This document shows, one piece after another, positions 9,639-17,608 of a stretch of 64,000 bases of DNA. A program made the translations under genes and the position numbers. The stretch's first letter is position 1. Every line of letters begins with the position of its first letter. Below the pieces are notes generated by a model. That model saw only the letters and a list, made by a program, of their open reading frames with translations, searched no databases and was not told the DNA's origin. Source of the stretch: Aliivibrio fischeri (GTDB lineage Bacteria; Pseudomonadota; Gammaproteobacteria; Enterobacterales; Vibrionaceae); NCBI GenBank assembly GCA_038993745.2, contig CP160629.1:1612001-1676000 (forward strand), given 5' to 3'.

Positions 9639-9821
9639 AGTACACCTCACTTTTCTTATACTTTAGCACATTTTTGCTTTCTAAATACTTGAGTTTTAGT
9701 CGTTATTTTGAACAAAGAAATCGGTTTCTTATAATATTTTTGAATTTTTGAAATAAAATGCATGACAACAAAATGTGACTTAGCTAACATAGCGTCTTGC
9801 TGTTATACAGTACACAATTTG

Positions 9822-10120
9822 TTGATCCGATGAAGACTGCAGGAGAGTGGCAAAAACCGTCAAGGTTACGCCCGCCGAAGAAGTAAATCTTTCAGGTGCC
9901 GAGTTCATTTTTTTAGTGAATAAGGTGAGGACTGTAGTTGGAGGAATCTCTGGAGAGAGCCGTTAAATCGGCCGCCGAAGGAGCAAGCCCTTATCTGAAA
10001 AATGATAACGGTGAAACTCTCAGGCAAAAGGACAGAGGAGAAAGTGATCCGATTAATCTCGGCTCTATACTATTTGTCGATCTTTTGACTTTGGTACACC
10101 ACTCTCTCTTCTCCTTTCTA
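9822..10120 (+). promoter_or_regulatory. Tandem glycine riboswitch (gcvT type) with expression platform
   Basis: Two glycine aptamers in series precede the symporter gene. The first has CTGCAGGAGAG (about 9837-9847), CGCCGAAGAAG (9872-9882) and TTTCAGG (9890-9896). The second has CTCTGGAGAGAGCCG (about 9948-9962), CCGCCGAAGGAGCAAGCCC (9972-9990), then ACTCTCAGGCAAAAGGACAGAGG (ends near 10038). These are the conserved cores of the glycine riboswitch, in the two-aptamer layout of the Vibrio cholerae VCI-II element, which also precedes a sodium:alanine symporter. The downstream GGAGAAAGTG (about 10036-10045) can pair with CACTCTCTCTTCTCC (about 10100-10114), a plausible switch helix. Whether glycine turns expression on or off cannot be read from the sequence alone. 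Confidence 0.93.
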
Positions 10121-10142
10121 TATGTTTTATTAAGGGGAAACC

Positions 10143-11525
10143 ATGAACACTTTTCACAACACGCTTGTTACTATAGATAACTTCATTTGGGGTCCACCTC
10201 TTTTGATTTTATTGGTTGGTACGGGTATCTACTTTACGTTTCGTTTACGTATTTTCCAACTTCGCCACTTACCAACTGCGCTTAAAATGGTTTTTTCACG
10301 AGAAGAGAACCAAAGTACAGGTAAAGGTGATGTTTCAAGCTTTGCGGCGTTATGTACAGCCCTATCTGCAACCATTGGTACAGGTAACATCGTAGGTGTA
10401 GCAACTGCCATCAAACTGGGTGGTCCTGGTGCTCTTTTCTGGATGTGGCTTGCTGCTGTATTTGGAATGGCAACAAAATATGCCGAATGTTTACTTGCAG
10501 TTAAATACCGTAAAACAGACAGCAAAGGCGAAATGGTTGGCGGCCCAATGTACTACCTTGAATACGGCATGGGTAATAAATGGTTAGCAAAACTGTTTGC
10601 CCTATTCGCTTTAGGTGTTGCTTGCTTTGGTATTGGTACGTTCCCACAAATTAACGCTATTGTTGACTCAGCACAGTTAACAATGAATGCACCTGCATGG
10701 TTAACTGGCGGTATCCTTACGGTGCTTGTTGCAGTTGTAACACTTGGTGGGATTCAGTCTATCGCTAAAGTTGCTGAAAAAGTCGTACCAACAATGGCGG
10801 TAGTTTACGTTGTATCGTGTGCTTCTGTTTTAATTATGCAAGCCGAAGCTTTACCAGCTGCATTTCAATTAGTGATTACGTCTGCGTTTACTAGTACTGC
10901 TGCAACTGGTGGTTTTGTTGGTGCATCAATCATGCTAGCTATTCAATCAGGTGTGGCTCGTGGTGTATTCTCAAATGAATCAGGTCTTGGTAGCGCACCA
11001 ATGGCAGCGGCAGCCGCTAAAACTGACTCTTGTGTAAAACAAGGCCTTGTATCGATGACAGGTACCTTCTTTGATACCGTGATCATTTGTACCATGACAG
11101 GATTAACTCTAGTGGTTACTGGTGTATGGCAAGGTGATGCGGCAGGCGCACTAATGACAACTCAAGCATTTGCTATTGGCCTAGGCTCTGAGCAAATTGG
11201 TCCATACCTTGTATCTATCGGTTTAATGTTCTTCGCTTTCACCACTATTTTAGGCTGGAACTATTACGGTGAACGTTGTGTTACTTACTTATTTGGTCGC
11301 AAAGGTGTTTTACCATACAAAATAATCTTTATTAGCCTAGTGGCATCTGGTGCTTACATGCATTTAGACACTATTTGGGTTATTGCTGATATTGTTAACG
11401 GTTTAATGGCTATTCCAAACCTAATTGGTCTAATCGCTCTTCGTCATATTATTATTGAAGAAACTCATCTGTTCTTCAGTAAACAGAAAGAGACTGAAAG
11501 CGAACAAGTTTTTAATAGAATATAG
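10143..11525 (+). CDS. Alanine/glycine:cation symporter (AGCS family)
   Basis: 460-residue inner-membrane transporter of the AGCS family, which takes up alanine or glycine with Na+. It begins with the typical WGPPLLILLVGTGIYFTFRL helix. The family signature ATIGTGNIVGVATAIKLGGPGALFWMW is at about 79-105, followed by MATKYAECLLAVKYR, GGPMYYLEYG and the later FSNESGLGSAPMAAAAAK motif. About ten or eleven transmembrane helices are present. A strong AAGGGGAA ribosome-binding site precedes the ATG. The tandem glycine riboswitch upstream indicates that the substrate includes glycine and that expression follows its intracellular level. Confidence 0.94.
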   Translation: MNTFHNTLVTIDNFIWGPPLLILLVGTGIYFTFRLRIFQLRHLPTALKMVFSREENQSTGKGDVSSFAALCTALSATIGTGNIVGVATAIKLGGPGALFWMWLAAVFGMATKYAECLLAVKYRKTDSKGEMVGGPMYYLEYGMGNKWLAKLFALFALGVACFGIGTFPQINAIVDSAQLTMNAPAWLTGGILTVLVAVVTLGGIQSIAKVAEKVVPTMAVVYVVSCASVLIMQAEALPAAFQLVITSAFTSTAATGGFVGASIMLAIQSGVARGVFSNESGLGSAPMAAAAAKTDSCVKQGLVSMTGTFFDTVIICTMTGLTLVVTGVWQGDAAGALMTTQAFAIGLGSEQIGPYLVSIGLMFFAFTTILGWNYYGERCVTYLFGRKGVLPYKIIFISLVASGAYMHLDTIWVIADIVNGLMAIPNLIGLIALRHIIIEETHLFFSKQKETESEQVFNRI

Positions 11526-11646
11526 CGTTCCAATGAATTGTCTCTGTTAATTTTCAGAGACAATTTGAAACATTTATGTAAACCAAATCTCACAAATATA
11601 TAATTTATTCTGCTATTATTACCTTATACATTAAGTGAGGTGATAT

Positions 11647-11757
11647 ATGGACATATTAACTCTTATATTTGGCTCAGTACTTTTAGTTTTAGTCATAGGC
11701 TTTTTTATTTCCTTTTGCAAAGGACTTATTAACGAATATAAAGAGCTACATAAATGA
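11647..11757 (+). CDS. 36-residue single-pass membrane peptide
   Basis: Small ORF with a very good ribosome-binding site (AAGTGAGGTG, 7 bases before ATG) and its own terminator immediately after. It encodes a hydrophobic helix (about residues 3-23, LTLIFGSVLLVLVIGFFISF), then a polar, charged tail ending YKELHK. The pairing of ribosome-binding site, helix and terminator argues for a real gene. Function unknown. Confidence 0.6.
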   Translation: MDILTLIFGSVLLVLVIGFFISFCKGLINEYKELHK

Positions 11758-11770
11758 TAGACCCAATTTA

Positions 11771-11800
11771 AAAGCAGCTTTCTCGGCTGCTTTTTCATTT
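11771..11800 (+). terminator. Rho-independent terminator
   Basis: Stem AAAGCAGC (11771-11778) / GCTGCTTT (11786-11793) with a 7-nt loop and a T-rich tail. It lies just after the 36-residue ORF. Confidence 0.87.
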
Positions 11801-11889
11801 TTGTGACTACCAGTTAAAAAGTTATCCTGCCACTCTTGATAAAATTTCACTACAATAGGCCTAGCTTAATTTACAGTTATCGAGGCTCT

Positions 11890-13574
11890 ATGCGACATTT
11901 TATTTGGATCTTACTCTTCTTTAGTTCACTTTCCTTTGCTAGCGAAGCACAAGACTTAAGTCATTTAGAGAAAATTAATGCGGAAATTGCACGACTAAAA
12001 ACAGAGTCAAACTCATTTAGCGGCAGTGAATTGGCTATTATTCGAGTTCAACAAGTCGAAAAAAATAATGAACTGCGATCTGTTTTATCAAAACTAATCC
12101 AAAATCACGATAAAACCACTTCTGCCCTTTTAATCTCAGAAGTTAATAATCAAATCGGTTATGCTGAGCGCTCTTTTGCTTATTTAGATAAAGAATTAAA
12201 ACAAAACAAGCTCAACTTGATAAAGCTGATATTGAAAATAAGCTTGCGCTGCAAAATACATTAAAAGAAACCCGAGATTACTATTATCTATCCCTTAGCG
12301 ACCAACTTGAAAACTACCAATGGTTAGCCGATCTTGGGGAGTCTAACGAAGCTCAGATTGCAGCGTTCAAATTACTCATTGATCAAAAAATCAAATTTCT
12401 TTCAGCATCATTAAGTTTTGATGCTAGCCGTGAACAACGTTTATCAGACCAACTTCAACACTCTTCTGAATCTGAAAAATCATCATTAACTCTAGATCAC
12501 CTGTTCTTTGAGCGTAAAGTGTATAACTCTACATCAGGGTTAGAAAAACTGATCAGTATTGCCGATCAATTGGATATCAATACCACCGACTATAAGCGTC
12601 AGCTCTTCTCGACAACGGGTAACCTAACAGAAGATATTCTTAAGTTCCCTGTTATTGCCGCTATCTTAAGTAATTGGATATCTTCTGGCAGTAACTGGCT
12701 ACTTAAACACGCACCTGATCAGCTATTAAAATTCCTAGTCTTCGTTCTGATCTTATTTGCGACCCGCTTAATTGCCCGTTTAACAAGCCGTGTGGTACTA
12801 AAAGCCGTTGTTCAGCCTCATTTACGCATGAGTAAATTGATGCAAGACTTCTTTGTATCCATGTCGAGCAAGCTCATTTACTTTATTGGTATCCTAATCG
12901 CCTTTTCAAAAATCGGATTGGATCTGGCACCAGTACTAACAGGTTTCGGTGTTGCCGGTATTATTATTGGTTTCGCACTACAAGATACCTTATCTAACTT
13001 CGCATCGGGCATGATGCTACTTATCTATCGTCCATTCGATGTCGGTGACTTAGTAGAAGCCGGTAGCGTATCAGGTAAAGTAAGTCACATGAGCCTAGTA
13101 AACACCACCATCAAAACCTTTGATAATCAAATCATTATTCTACCTAACAGTATGATTTGGGGAGATGTGATCAAAAACGTCACCCATGAAAGAGTACGAC
13201 GTGTGGACATGGTATTTGGGATAGGATACGAAGACAGCATAGAGCACGCAGAAAAAATCTTAGCTGAAATTGTAGACGCACACCCTGCAGCACTGAAAAA
13301 ACCAGAGCCAAACATCAGAGTCCACACATTAGGTGCTTCTTCTGTTGATTTTATTGTTCGCCCTTGGGTAAAAACCGATGACTATTGGGATGTGTATTGG
13401 GACATTACTCGTGAAGTAAAACTGCGTTTTGATAAGGAAGGCATTTCGATTCCATTCGCACAGCAAGATGTACACGTTCACTTTGCGAAGAAAGATAAAA
13501 AACCAAATAAAGGTAATCCCATCACTAAAAAGATTGGTGATGTCATTGACTCAGTAAGATCAAAAGACAGCTAA
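11890..13574 (+). pseudogene. MscS-family mechanosensitive channel, interrupted by a frameshift
   Basis: One base appears to be missing near 12198-12207, where the sequence has two A4 runs separated by C. The first part (from ATG 11890) carries a signal peptide and a helical, coiled-coil periplasmic segment. The reading frame then continues one base back through QAQLDKADIENKLAL to the channel part. With one added base the protein is 561 residues. The C-terminal part has three or four transmembrane helices and the MscS core: GVAGIIIGFALQDTLSNFASGMMLLIYRPFDVGD, then the beta domain IILPNSMIWGDVIKN. The role would be a gated channel releasing solutes on hypo-osmotic shock. The downstream ORF alone has no good start. 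Sequencing error or genuine lesion cannot be told apart here. Confidence 0.8.
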
Positions 13575-13581
13575 ACAAAAA

Positions 13582-13622
13582 GTGCCATGCGTATTCAATA
13601 ATAGGCATGGCACGCTTTCATT
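13582..13622. terminator. Terminator after the MscS-type gene
   Basis: Perfect 9-bp stem GTGCCATGC (13582-13590) / GCATGGCAC (13605-13613), 14-nt loop, then GCTTTCATTC. The tail is only moderately T-rich. It lies between convergent genes. Confidence 0.65.
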
Positions 13623-13655
13623 CATCTTTTATCTCAAGCTTGGCATTTTAAAAAA

Positions 13656-14285
13656 TTATTTAGAAACAAGTAAGTTCACACCAAGCATCACAAGTACCGC
13701 TCCTGTCACCCTTTCAATTCTATTTTTAACCACAGAGCTAGACATCAACTGCTTGGCTTTTTCCACCAACAAAGCAACGCCACCCTGCCATATCATCGCA
13801 ATAATAAAATGAATGCTCGCCATCAATAATGATTGAGCAAACGCGCTGTACTCAGGATTAATAAATTGCGGTAATAACGCCAAATAAAATACTGCGGTTT
13901 TTGGGTTCAAGATATTAGATAAAAACCCTTCTTTAAACGACACTTTTAATGACGGCGCTTCAAGGCTTTTATTGCTGCTCATGTCTATGGATTGTGAGTG
14001 ACTAAAAGTACTTCTTATGGATTGCACACCAAGCCAGATAAGATAAATCGCACCAATGATTTTCACCACGGTAAACAACTCAGCCGAACTCACCAAAACC
14101 ACAGACAAACCAACCGCCGACATGGTTGCATGGACAAACAGCCCACAACAGATACCAAGACTGCAAGTTATGCCATCTTTCCAACCACCACGTGTTGTAT
14201 TACGAATAACTAGCGCCGTATCCAAACCAGGTGTCATTGTTAGCAGCAATATGGCAATAAAAAATGCCCAAAAATCCATTATCAT
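13656..14285 (-). CDS. LysE/RhtB-family amino-acid exporter
   Basis: 209-residue inner-membrane protein with about six helices. The N-terminal motif LLTMTPGLDTALVIRNTTRGGWKDGI contains the family signature (TPGPD-like, here TPGLD) followed by GxxxG. The middle segment SNILNPKTAVFYLALLPQFI matches the conserved second half of RhtB-type exporters. The length is normal for the family, which exports homoserine, threonine, lysine or related compounds; the actual substrate is unknown. It converges with the MscS-type gene. The start has only a modest ribosome-binding site. Confidence 0.9.
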   Translation of the reverse strand: MIMDFWAFFIAILLLTMTPGLDTALVIRNTTRGGWKDGITCSLGICCGLFVHATMSAVGLSVVLVSSAELFTVVKIIGAIYLIWLGVQSIRSTFSHSQSIDMSSNKSLEAPSLKVSFKEGFLSNILNPKTAVFYLALLPQFINPEYSAFAQSLLMASIHFIIAMIWQGGVALLVEKAKQLMSSSVVKNRIERVTGAVLVMLGVNLLVSK

Positions 14286-14368
14286 AAAATATCCATTTTT
14301 AATTTAAGCGAGCCTTCAAATGTCGCTTCTTTCCATCAATATATTGAAGAACAAGCAGCAATACAATA

Positions 14369-15022
14369 TTAACAATTAAGCATGGTTAATTTGGTAGCCC
14401 TCTGGCGCTTTGGAATTCGGATATAAGAGAATACATAATTAATTGAAGCGTAAAAAATAACAGTATATCCAAGCAGTTCTGAACCCTCTTCCACCATATT
14501 TTTCACGACTCTTAAATAACCATCACCCATCACTTGCTGCCACATATCTCCCATTCCAAACAAGCGTGAGAATACGAGCAAAATAGCTAATCCTAAACAC
14601 AATACAGGAAAGTGAGATTGCTTCATCATCTTAGATAATCCCAATAACACATTATTACGATCCGTTAATGCGTAACCAATCGCAATCAGTGCAACAGTAA
14701 TAGCAGGAACAGTCCAGAATCCATGATAAACAAGGTGATCAAAAAAAGCGTCAAACTCACGAATTAACATGCAAGAAAAGAAAGCCGCAATTAAAAAACT
14801 CGCACGACGATATGCCGCATTATCCCAACCGATATAAGCAAAAGATAAAACACTCGCAAGTAATAAAAGTTGCTCTACATACTCAGTTGCCGATTGTTCT
14901 GAGATAGTATTTTGTAACACTAATACATCATAGCGAATAACCAGAATAGGCAAGGAAACAAGCACAAGCAAAAAGAAAAAGTTTATAAATTTAAAGCTAA
15001 TGAATTTTAATGAAGAAGACAT
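14369..15022 (-). CDS. Multi-pass membrane protein, function unknown
   Basis: 217 residues with about six hydrophobic helices (around residues 12-30, 48-66, 75-90, 98-116, 133-152 and 183-203). Charged loops include IREFDAFFDHLVYHG between helices three and four, with a DxxxxH pair, and VVKNMVEEGSELLGY before the last helix. The tail RIPKRQRATKLT is basic, fitting a cytoplasmic C-terminus. I do not recognise a characterised family. It is transcribed alone. Confidence 0.72.
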   Translation of the reverse strand: MSSSLKFISFKFINFFFLLVLVSLPILVIRYDVLVLQNTISEQSATEYVEQLLLLASVLSFAYIGWDNAAYRRASFLIAAFFSCMLIREFDAFFDHLVYHGFWTVPAITVALIAIGYALTDRNNVLLGLSKMMKQSHFPVLCLGLAILLVFSRLFGMGDMWQQVMGDGYLRVVKNMVEEGSELLGYTVIFYASINYVFSYIRIPKRQRATKLTMLNC

Positions 15023-15371
15023 TTAACACCACATATTATTTTAGTTACGAGCCCCTTCCGTGGTTCTTCTATTAACAAATTAATCAATTATTTCTGTTAA
15101 TCAGCATACGGAAGCTAAAATAAGAGTGCAATTCAATTAAGCGCCAAAATAAGTAAAAGACTTTTACGAGATCTTACTGAATAAATTATCAACAAGTAAG
15201 AACCTCCACCAAAACACCTAGAGCTTTAACTCTATTCATTCTTACCCTTTTCATAGATTCATTATATTTATATAAAATAGGCCATATATAGATCTTTTTG
15301 ACCTTAATCGGAAAGTTATTTGTGTGATATACGGTTAAAGTACACGCATTCATATCACGGGGTAAACAACA
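15023..15371. other. Intergenic region with no supported gene
   Basis: This 349-base AT-rich gap lies between the divergent membrane-protein gene and the 43-residue ORF. A minus-strand ORF here (15189-15398) has poor composition and no ribosome-binding site. CTTCCGT (15055-15061) is matched by ACGGAAG about 50 bases later, a possible long-loop hairpin. Otherwise only promoter sequence for the two flanking genes is expected. Confidence 0.4.
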
Positions 15372-15503
15372 ATGAATCATGTAAAATTTGAATATCAAAT
15401 CATGGGGATTGGAAGGTGGATTTCGGCAACCGTCTCTTTGGATATTGCAACCAAATTAGCAGAAGAATATACATCTTACGGTTGGCCCGTAAAAATTAGC
15501 TAA
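15372..15503 (+). CDS. 43-residue hypothetical protein
   Basis: Small ORF with a CGGGGTAA ribosome-binding site 7-13 bases before ATG and a terminator 40 bases past the stop. The peptide begins MNHVKFEYQIMGIGRWISAT and reads as a soluble alpha/beta fold with three tryptophan/tyrosine-rich patches. Its tail is GWPVKIS. Composition is protein-like, unlike the ORFs in other frames. Function unknown. Confidence 0.6.
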   Translation: MNHVKFEYQIMGIGRWISATVSLDIATKLAEEYTSYGWPVKIS

Positions 15504-15544
15504 TACATTTTCTCATCCTTTTCGAATTAGCTTCTCTCTCATTT

Positions 15545-15571
15545 GGCCTCGAACTCTCGGGGTCATTTTTT
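15545..15571 (+). terminator. Terminator after the 43-residue ORF
   Basis: An 8-bp stem GGCCTCGA (15545-15552) / TCGGGGTC (15557-15564) with two G-U pairs and an ACTC loop is followed by ATTTTTT. Confidence 0.78.
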
Positions 15572-15667
15572 GATATTTTAAAAACCACTTAATAACTCAC
15601 TTCCCCATCTTAAGACAATCGCGATATCATAAGGCTTAATTAAAAAAACCTACAAGGAACTAGCCTC

Positions 15668-17149
15668 ATGAGTCATTATCAGAAACTTGTTGCTCACAGT
15701 TTAAAAATATCTCGTTTTGAACACTTATCTGCAATTTGCGGTTGGGATCAAGCCGCTGTAATGCCATCAGGCGGTAACGACGCTCGTTCGGAAGCCATGG
15801 CCGAGCTTTCTGTACATCTTCATAAACTGGGTACAGAACCACAACTAGCTGAATGGTTTGATAAAGCAGAATCAGAATCTCTGTCTGATAACGAACGTGC
15901 AAGCCTACATGAAATGAAATCAAAATGGCAACAAACCACAGCCCTTCCTGAAACGCTAGTAGAAGCACAATCGTTAGCAGGCTCTAAATGTGAACACGCT
16001 TGGCGCTCACAGCGCAGTGAAAACGACTGGGAAGGTTTCAGTAAAAACTTTGCAGAAGTGGTTGCCCTATCTCAAGAAGAGGCACAAATCCGAGCGGAGA
16101 TCACAGGTCTAACCCCTTATGATGCCATGCTTGATTTATATGAGCCGGGAACCACCACAGCAAAACTGGATGTGGTATTTAATGACGTTAAATCATGGTT
16201 ACCAACGCTCATCCAAGACATACAAGAAAAACAAGCAACAGAGTCTATCTATTTGCCTCAAGGTCATTACCCAACCGAGCAACAACGCCAGTTAAGTTTG
16301 GACGTAATGAAGTTTTTAAACTTTGATTTTAACCATGGTCGTCTTGATGTCAGCATGCACCCTTTCTGTGGCGGCGTACCAACTGATGTTCGTATTACCA
16401 CGCGTTACGATGAAAACGATTTTGTGCAATCTTTGATGGGAACCGTTCACGAGACAGGACACGCTCGTTACGAACAAGGTTTACCAAAAGAATTTGCTGG
16501 CCTTGCCGTTGGTGAAGCACGCTCAATGGGAATTCACGAATCTCAAAGCCTGTTTTTTGAAATGCAGTTAGGCCGCAGTGCTGAGTTTATTTCTCAACTA
16601 TCACCATTAGTACAAAAGAACTTTGTGAATGCGGATCAAAAGATCTTTGAAACAGATAACCTGCAAAAAATCTACACGCGTGTAAAACCTGATTTTATCC
16701 GTGTCGATGCCGATGAAGCGACGTACCCTGCTCACGTTATTTTACGTTATGAAATCGAACGTGATTTAATGAATGGTAACATCAGCTACAAAGATATCCC
16801 TGAATTGTGGGATGCAAAAATGCAGCAATACCTAGGTTTAACCACCAAAGGCAATTACAAAAACGGTTGTATGCAAGACATTCACTGGACAGATGGCAGC
16901 TTTGGTTACTTCCCAAGCTACACATTAGGCGCAATGTACGCAGCTCAATTTATGGCAGCAATGAAACAAACCGTAGATGTAGAGAAAGCCACACTAAGCG
17001 GTGATTTAAACCCTATTTTCACTTGGTTATCAGATAATATCTGGAGCAAGGCATCACTATTCTCAACAGATGATTTAGTGAAGCAAGCAACGGGTGATGT
17101 GCTAAATGCAAGTTTCTTTAAAGCACACTTAGAGAAACGTTATCTTTAA
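15668..17149 (+). CDS. M32-family metallocarboxypeptidase (carboxypeptidase Taq)
   Basis: 493-residue zinc carboxypeptidase that trims C-terminal residues from peptides in the cytoplasm. The HEXXH zinc motif reads HETGH at residues 261-265. The family's GIHESQSLFFE (third zinc ligand Glu region) follows, as do RVDADEATYPAHVILRYEIE and the late GSFGYFPSYTLGAMYAAQ. Length matches the family (about 495-500). A reasonable AAGGAACTAG ribosome-binding site precedes the ATG. It is a single-gene unit with a terminator downstream. Confidence 0.94.
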   Translation: MSHYQKLVAHSLKISRFEHLSAICGWDQAAVMPSGGNDARSEAMAELSVHLHKLGTEPQLAEWFDKAESESLSDNERASLHEMKSKWQQTTALPETLVEAQSLAGSKCEHAWRSQRSENDWEGFSKNFAEVVALSQEEAQIRAEITGLTPYDAMLDLYEPGTTTAKLDVVFNDVKSWLPTLIQDIQEKQATESIYLPQGHYPTEQQRQLSLDVMKFLNFDFNHGRLDVSMHPFCGGVPTDVRITTRYDENDFVQSLMGTVHETGHARYEQGLPKEFAGLAVGEARSMGIHESQSLFFEMQLGRSAEFISQLSPLVQKNFVNADQKIFETDNLQKIYTRVKPDFIRVDADEATYPAHVILRYEIERDLMNGNISYKDIPELWDAKMQQYLGLTTKGNYKNGCMQDIHWTDGSFGYFPSYTLGAMYAAQFMAAMKQTVDVEKATLSGDLNPIFTWLSDNIWSKASLFSTDDLVKQATGDVLNASFFKAHLEKRYL

Positions 17150-17161
17150 TAAATCGTAGTT

Positions 17162-17206
17162 AAAGAGCAGTACGGATAAACTAACCATACTGCTCTTTAA
17201 ATTTAG
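17162..17206 (+). terminator. Terminator after the M32 carboxypeptidase gene
   Basis: 11-bp stem (AAAGAGCAGTA 17162-17172 / TACTGCTCTTT 17188-17198), 15-nt loop, then AAATTTAG. The stem is strong and the tail weak. Confidence 0.65.
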
Positions 17207-17305
17207 CTCTTATATTATTTATTACTGTATTCTTTGCGGTAGTTCTGCCTTATACACCTAAACTTATTACACCATCAATAAAAATACAGCGATAAATTTC
17301 ATTTA

Positions 17306-17608
17306 TTAACTTAGTATTTTATTAAAAATAAACGCAACAACAGCCATAGTTGCAATACCAATATTAATCATTAAGGATTTCTTTTCATGCTTGATGATTA
17401 ACTTTCGCTCTTCAGCCATTTCACTTCGAATATCAGTAGCGACTTTATTGATACGTTGATCGACTAGATCTAACAATCCTGCCAGTTTTTCTTCATCAAG
17501 GCCAAGATCAATACTCTTAGATGACTCCACCACTTCTTTTGCTGTTTTAGCTGACTCATCAAAACGCTCTAGTGCATTTTCAAACTGTTTTTCTATGTTT
17601 TCAATCAT
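17306..17608 (-). CDS. Small coiled-coil protein with C-terminal membrane helix
   Basis: 100 residues. Helical, acidic N-terminal part (about 1-75, including DLGLDEEKLAGLLDLVDQRINKVATDIRSEM), then one transmembrane helix near the end (LMINIGIATMAVVAFIFNKIL, about 78-98). Its ATG overlaps the stop of the large upstream gene in an ATGA arrangement, so the two are translationally coupled. The layout of a large protein with hydrophobic segments plus a small membrane partner resembles toxin/immunity or membrane-complex pairs, but no family was recognised, so that is speculation. Confidence 0.72.
   Translation of the reverse strand: MIENIEKQFENALERFDESAKTAKEVVESSKSIDLGLDEEKLAGLLDLVDQRINKVATDIRSEMAEERKLIIKHEKKSLMINIGIATMAVVAFIFNKILS

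Noticed and set aside
9938..10180. 80-residue plus-strand ORF
   Set aside because: It lies over the second glycine aptamer and runs into the symporter start, so it is a by-product of riboswitch sequence.
11890..12300. Programmed -1 frameshift in the MscS-like gene
   Set aside because: The sequence lacks an X XXY YYZ slippery heptamer in the right frame; a missing base is simpler.
15189..15398. 69-residue minus-strand ORF
   Set aside because: No ribosome-binding site, Cys/Tyr-rich unnatural composition, and it overlaps the better 43-residue ORF and its promoter.
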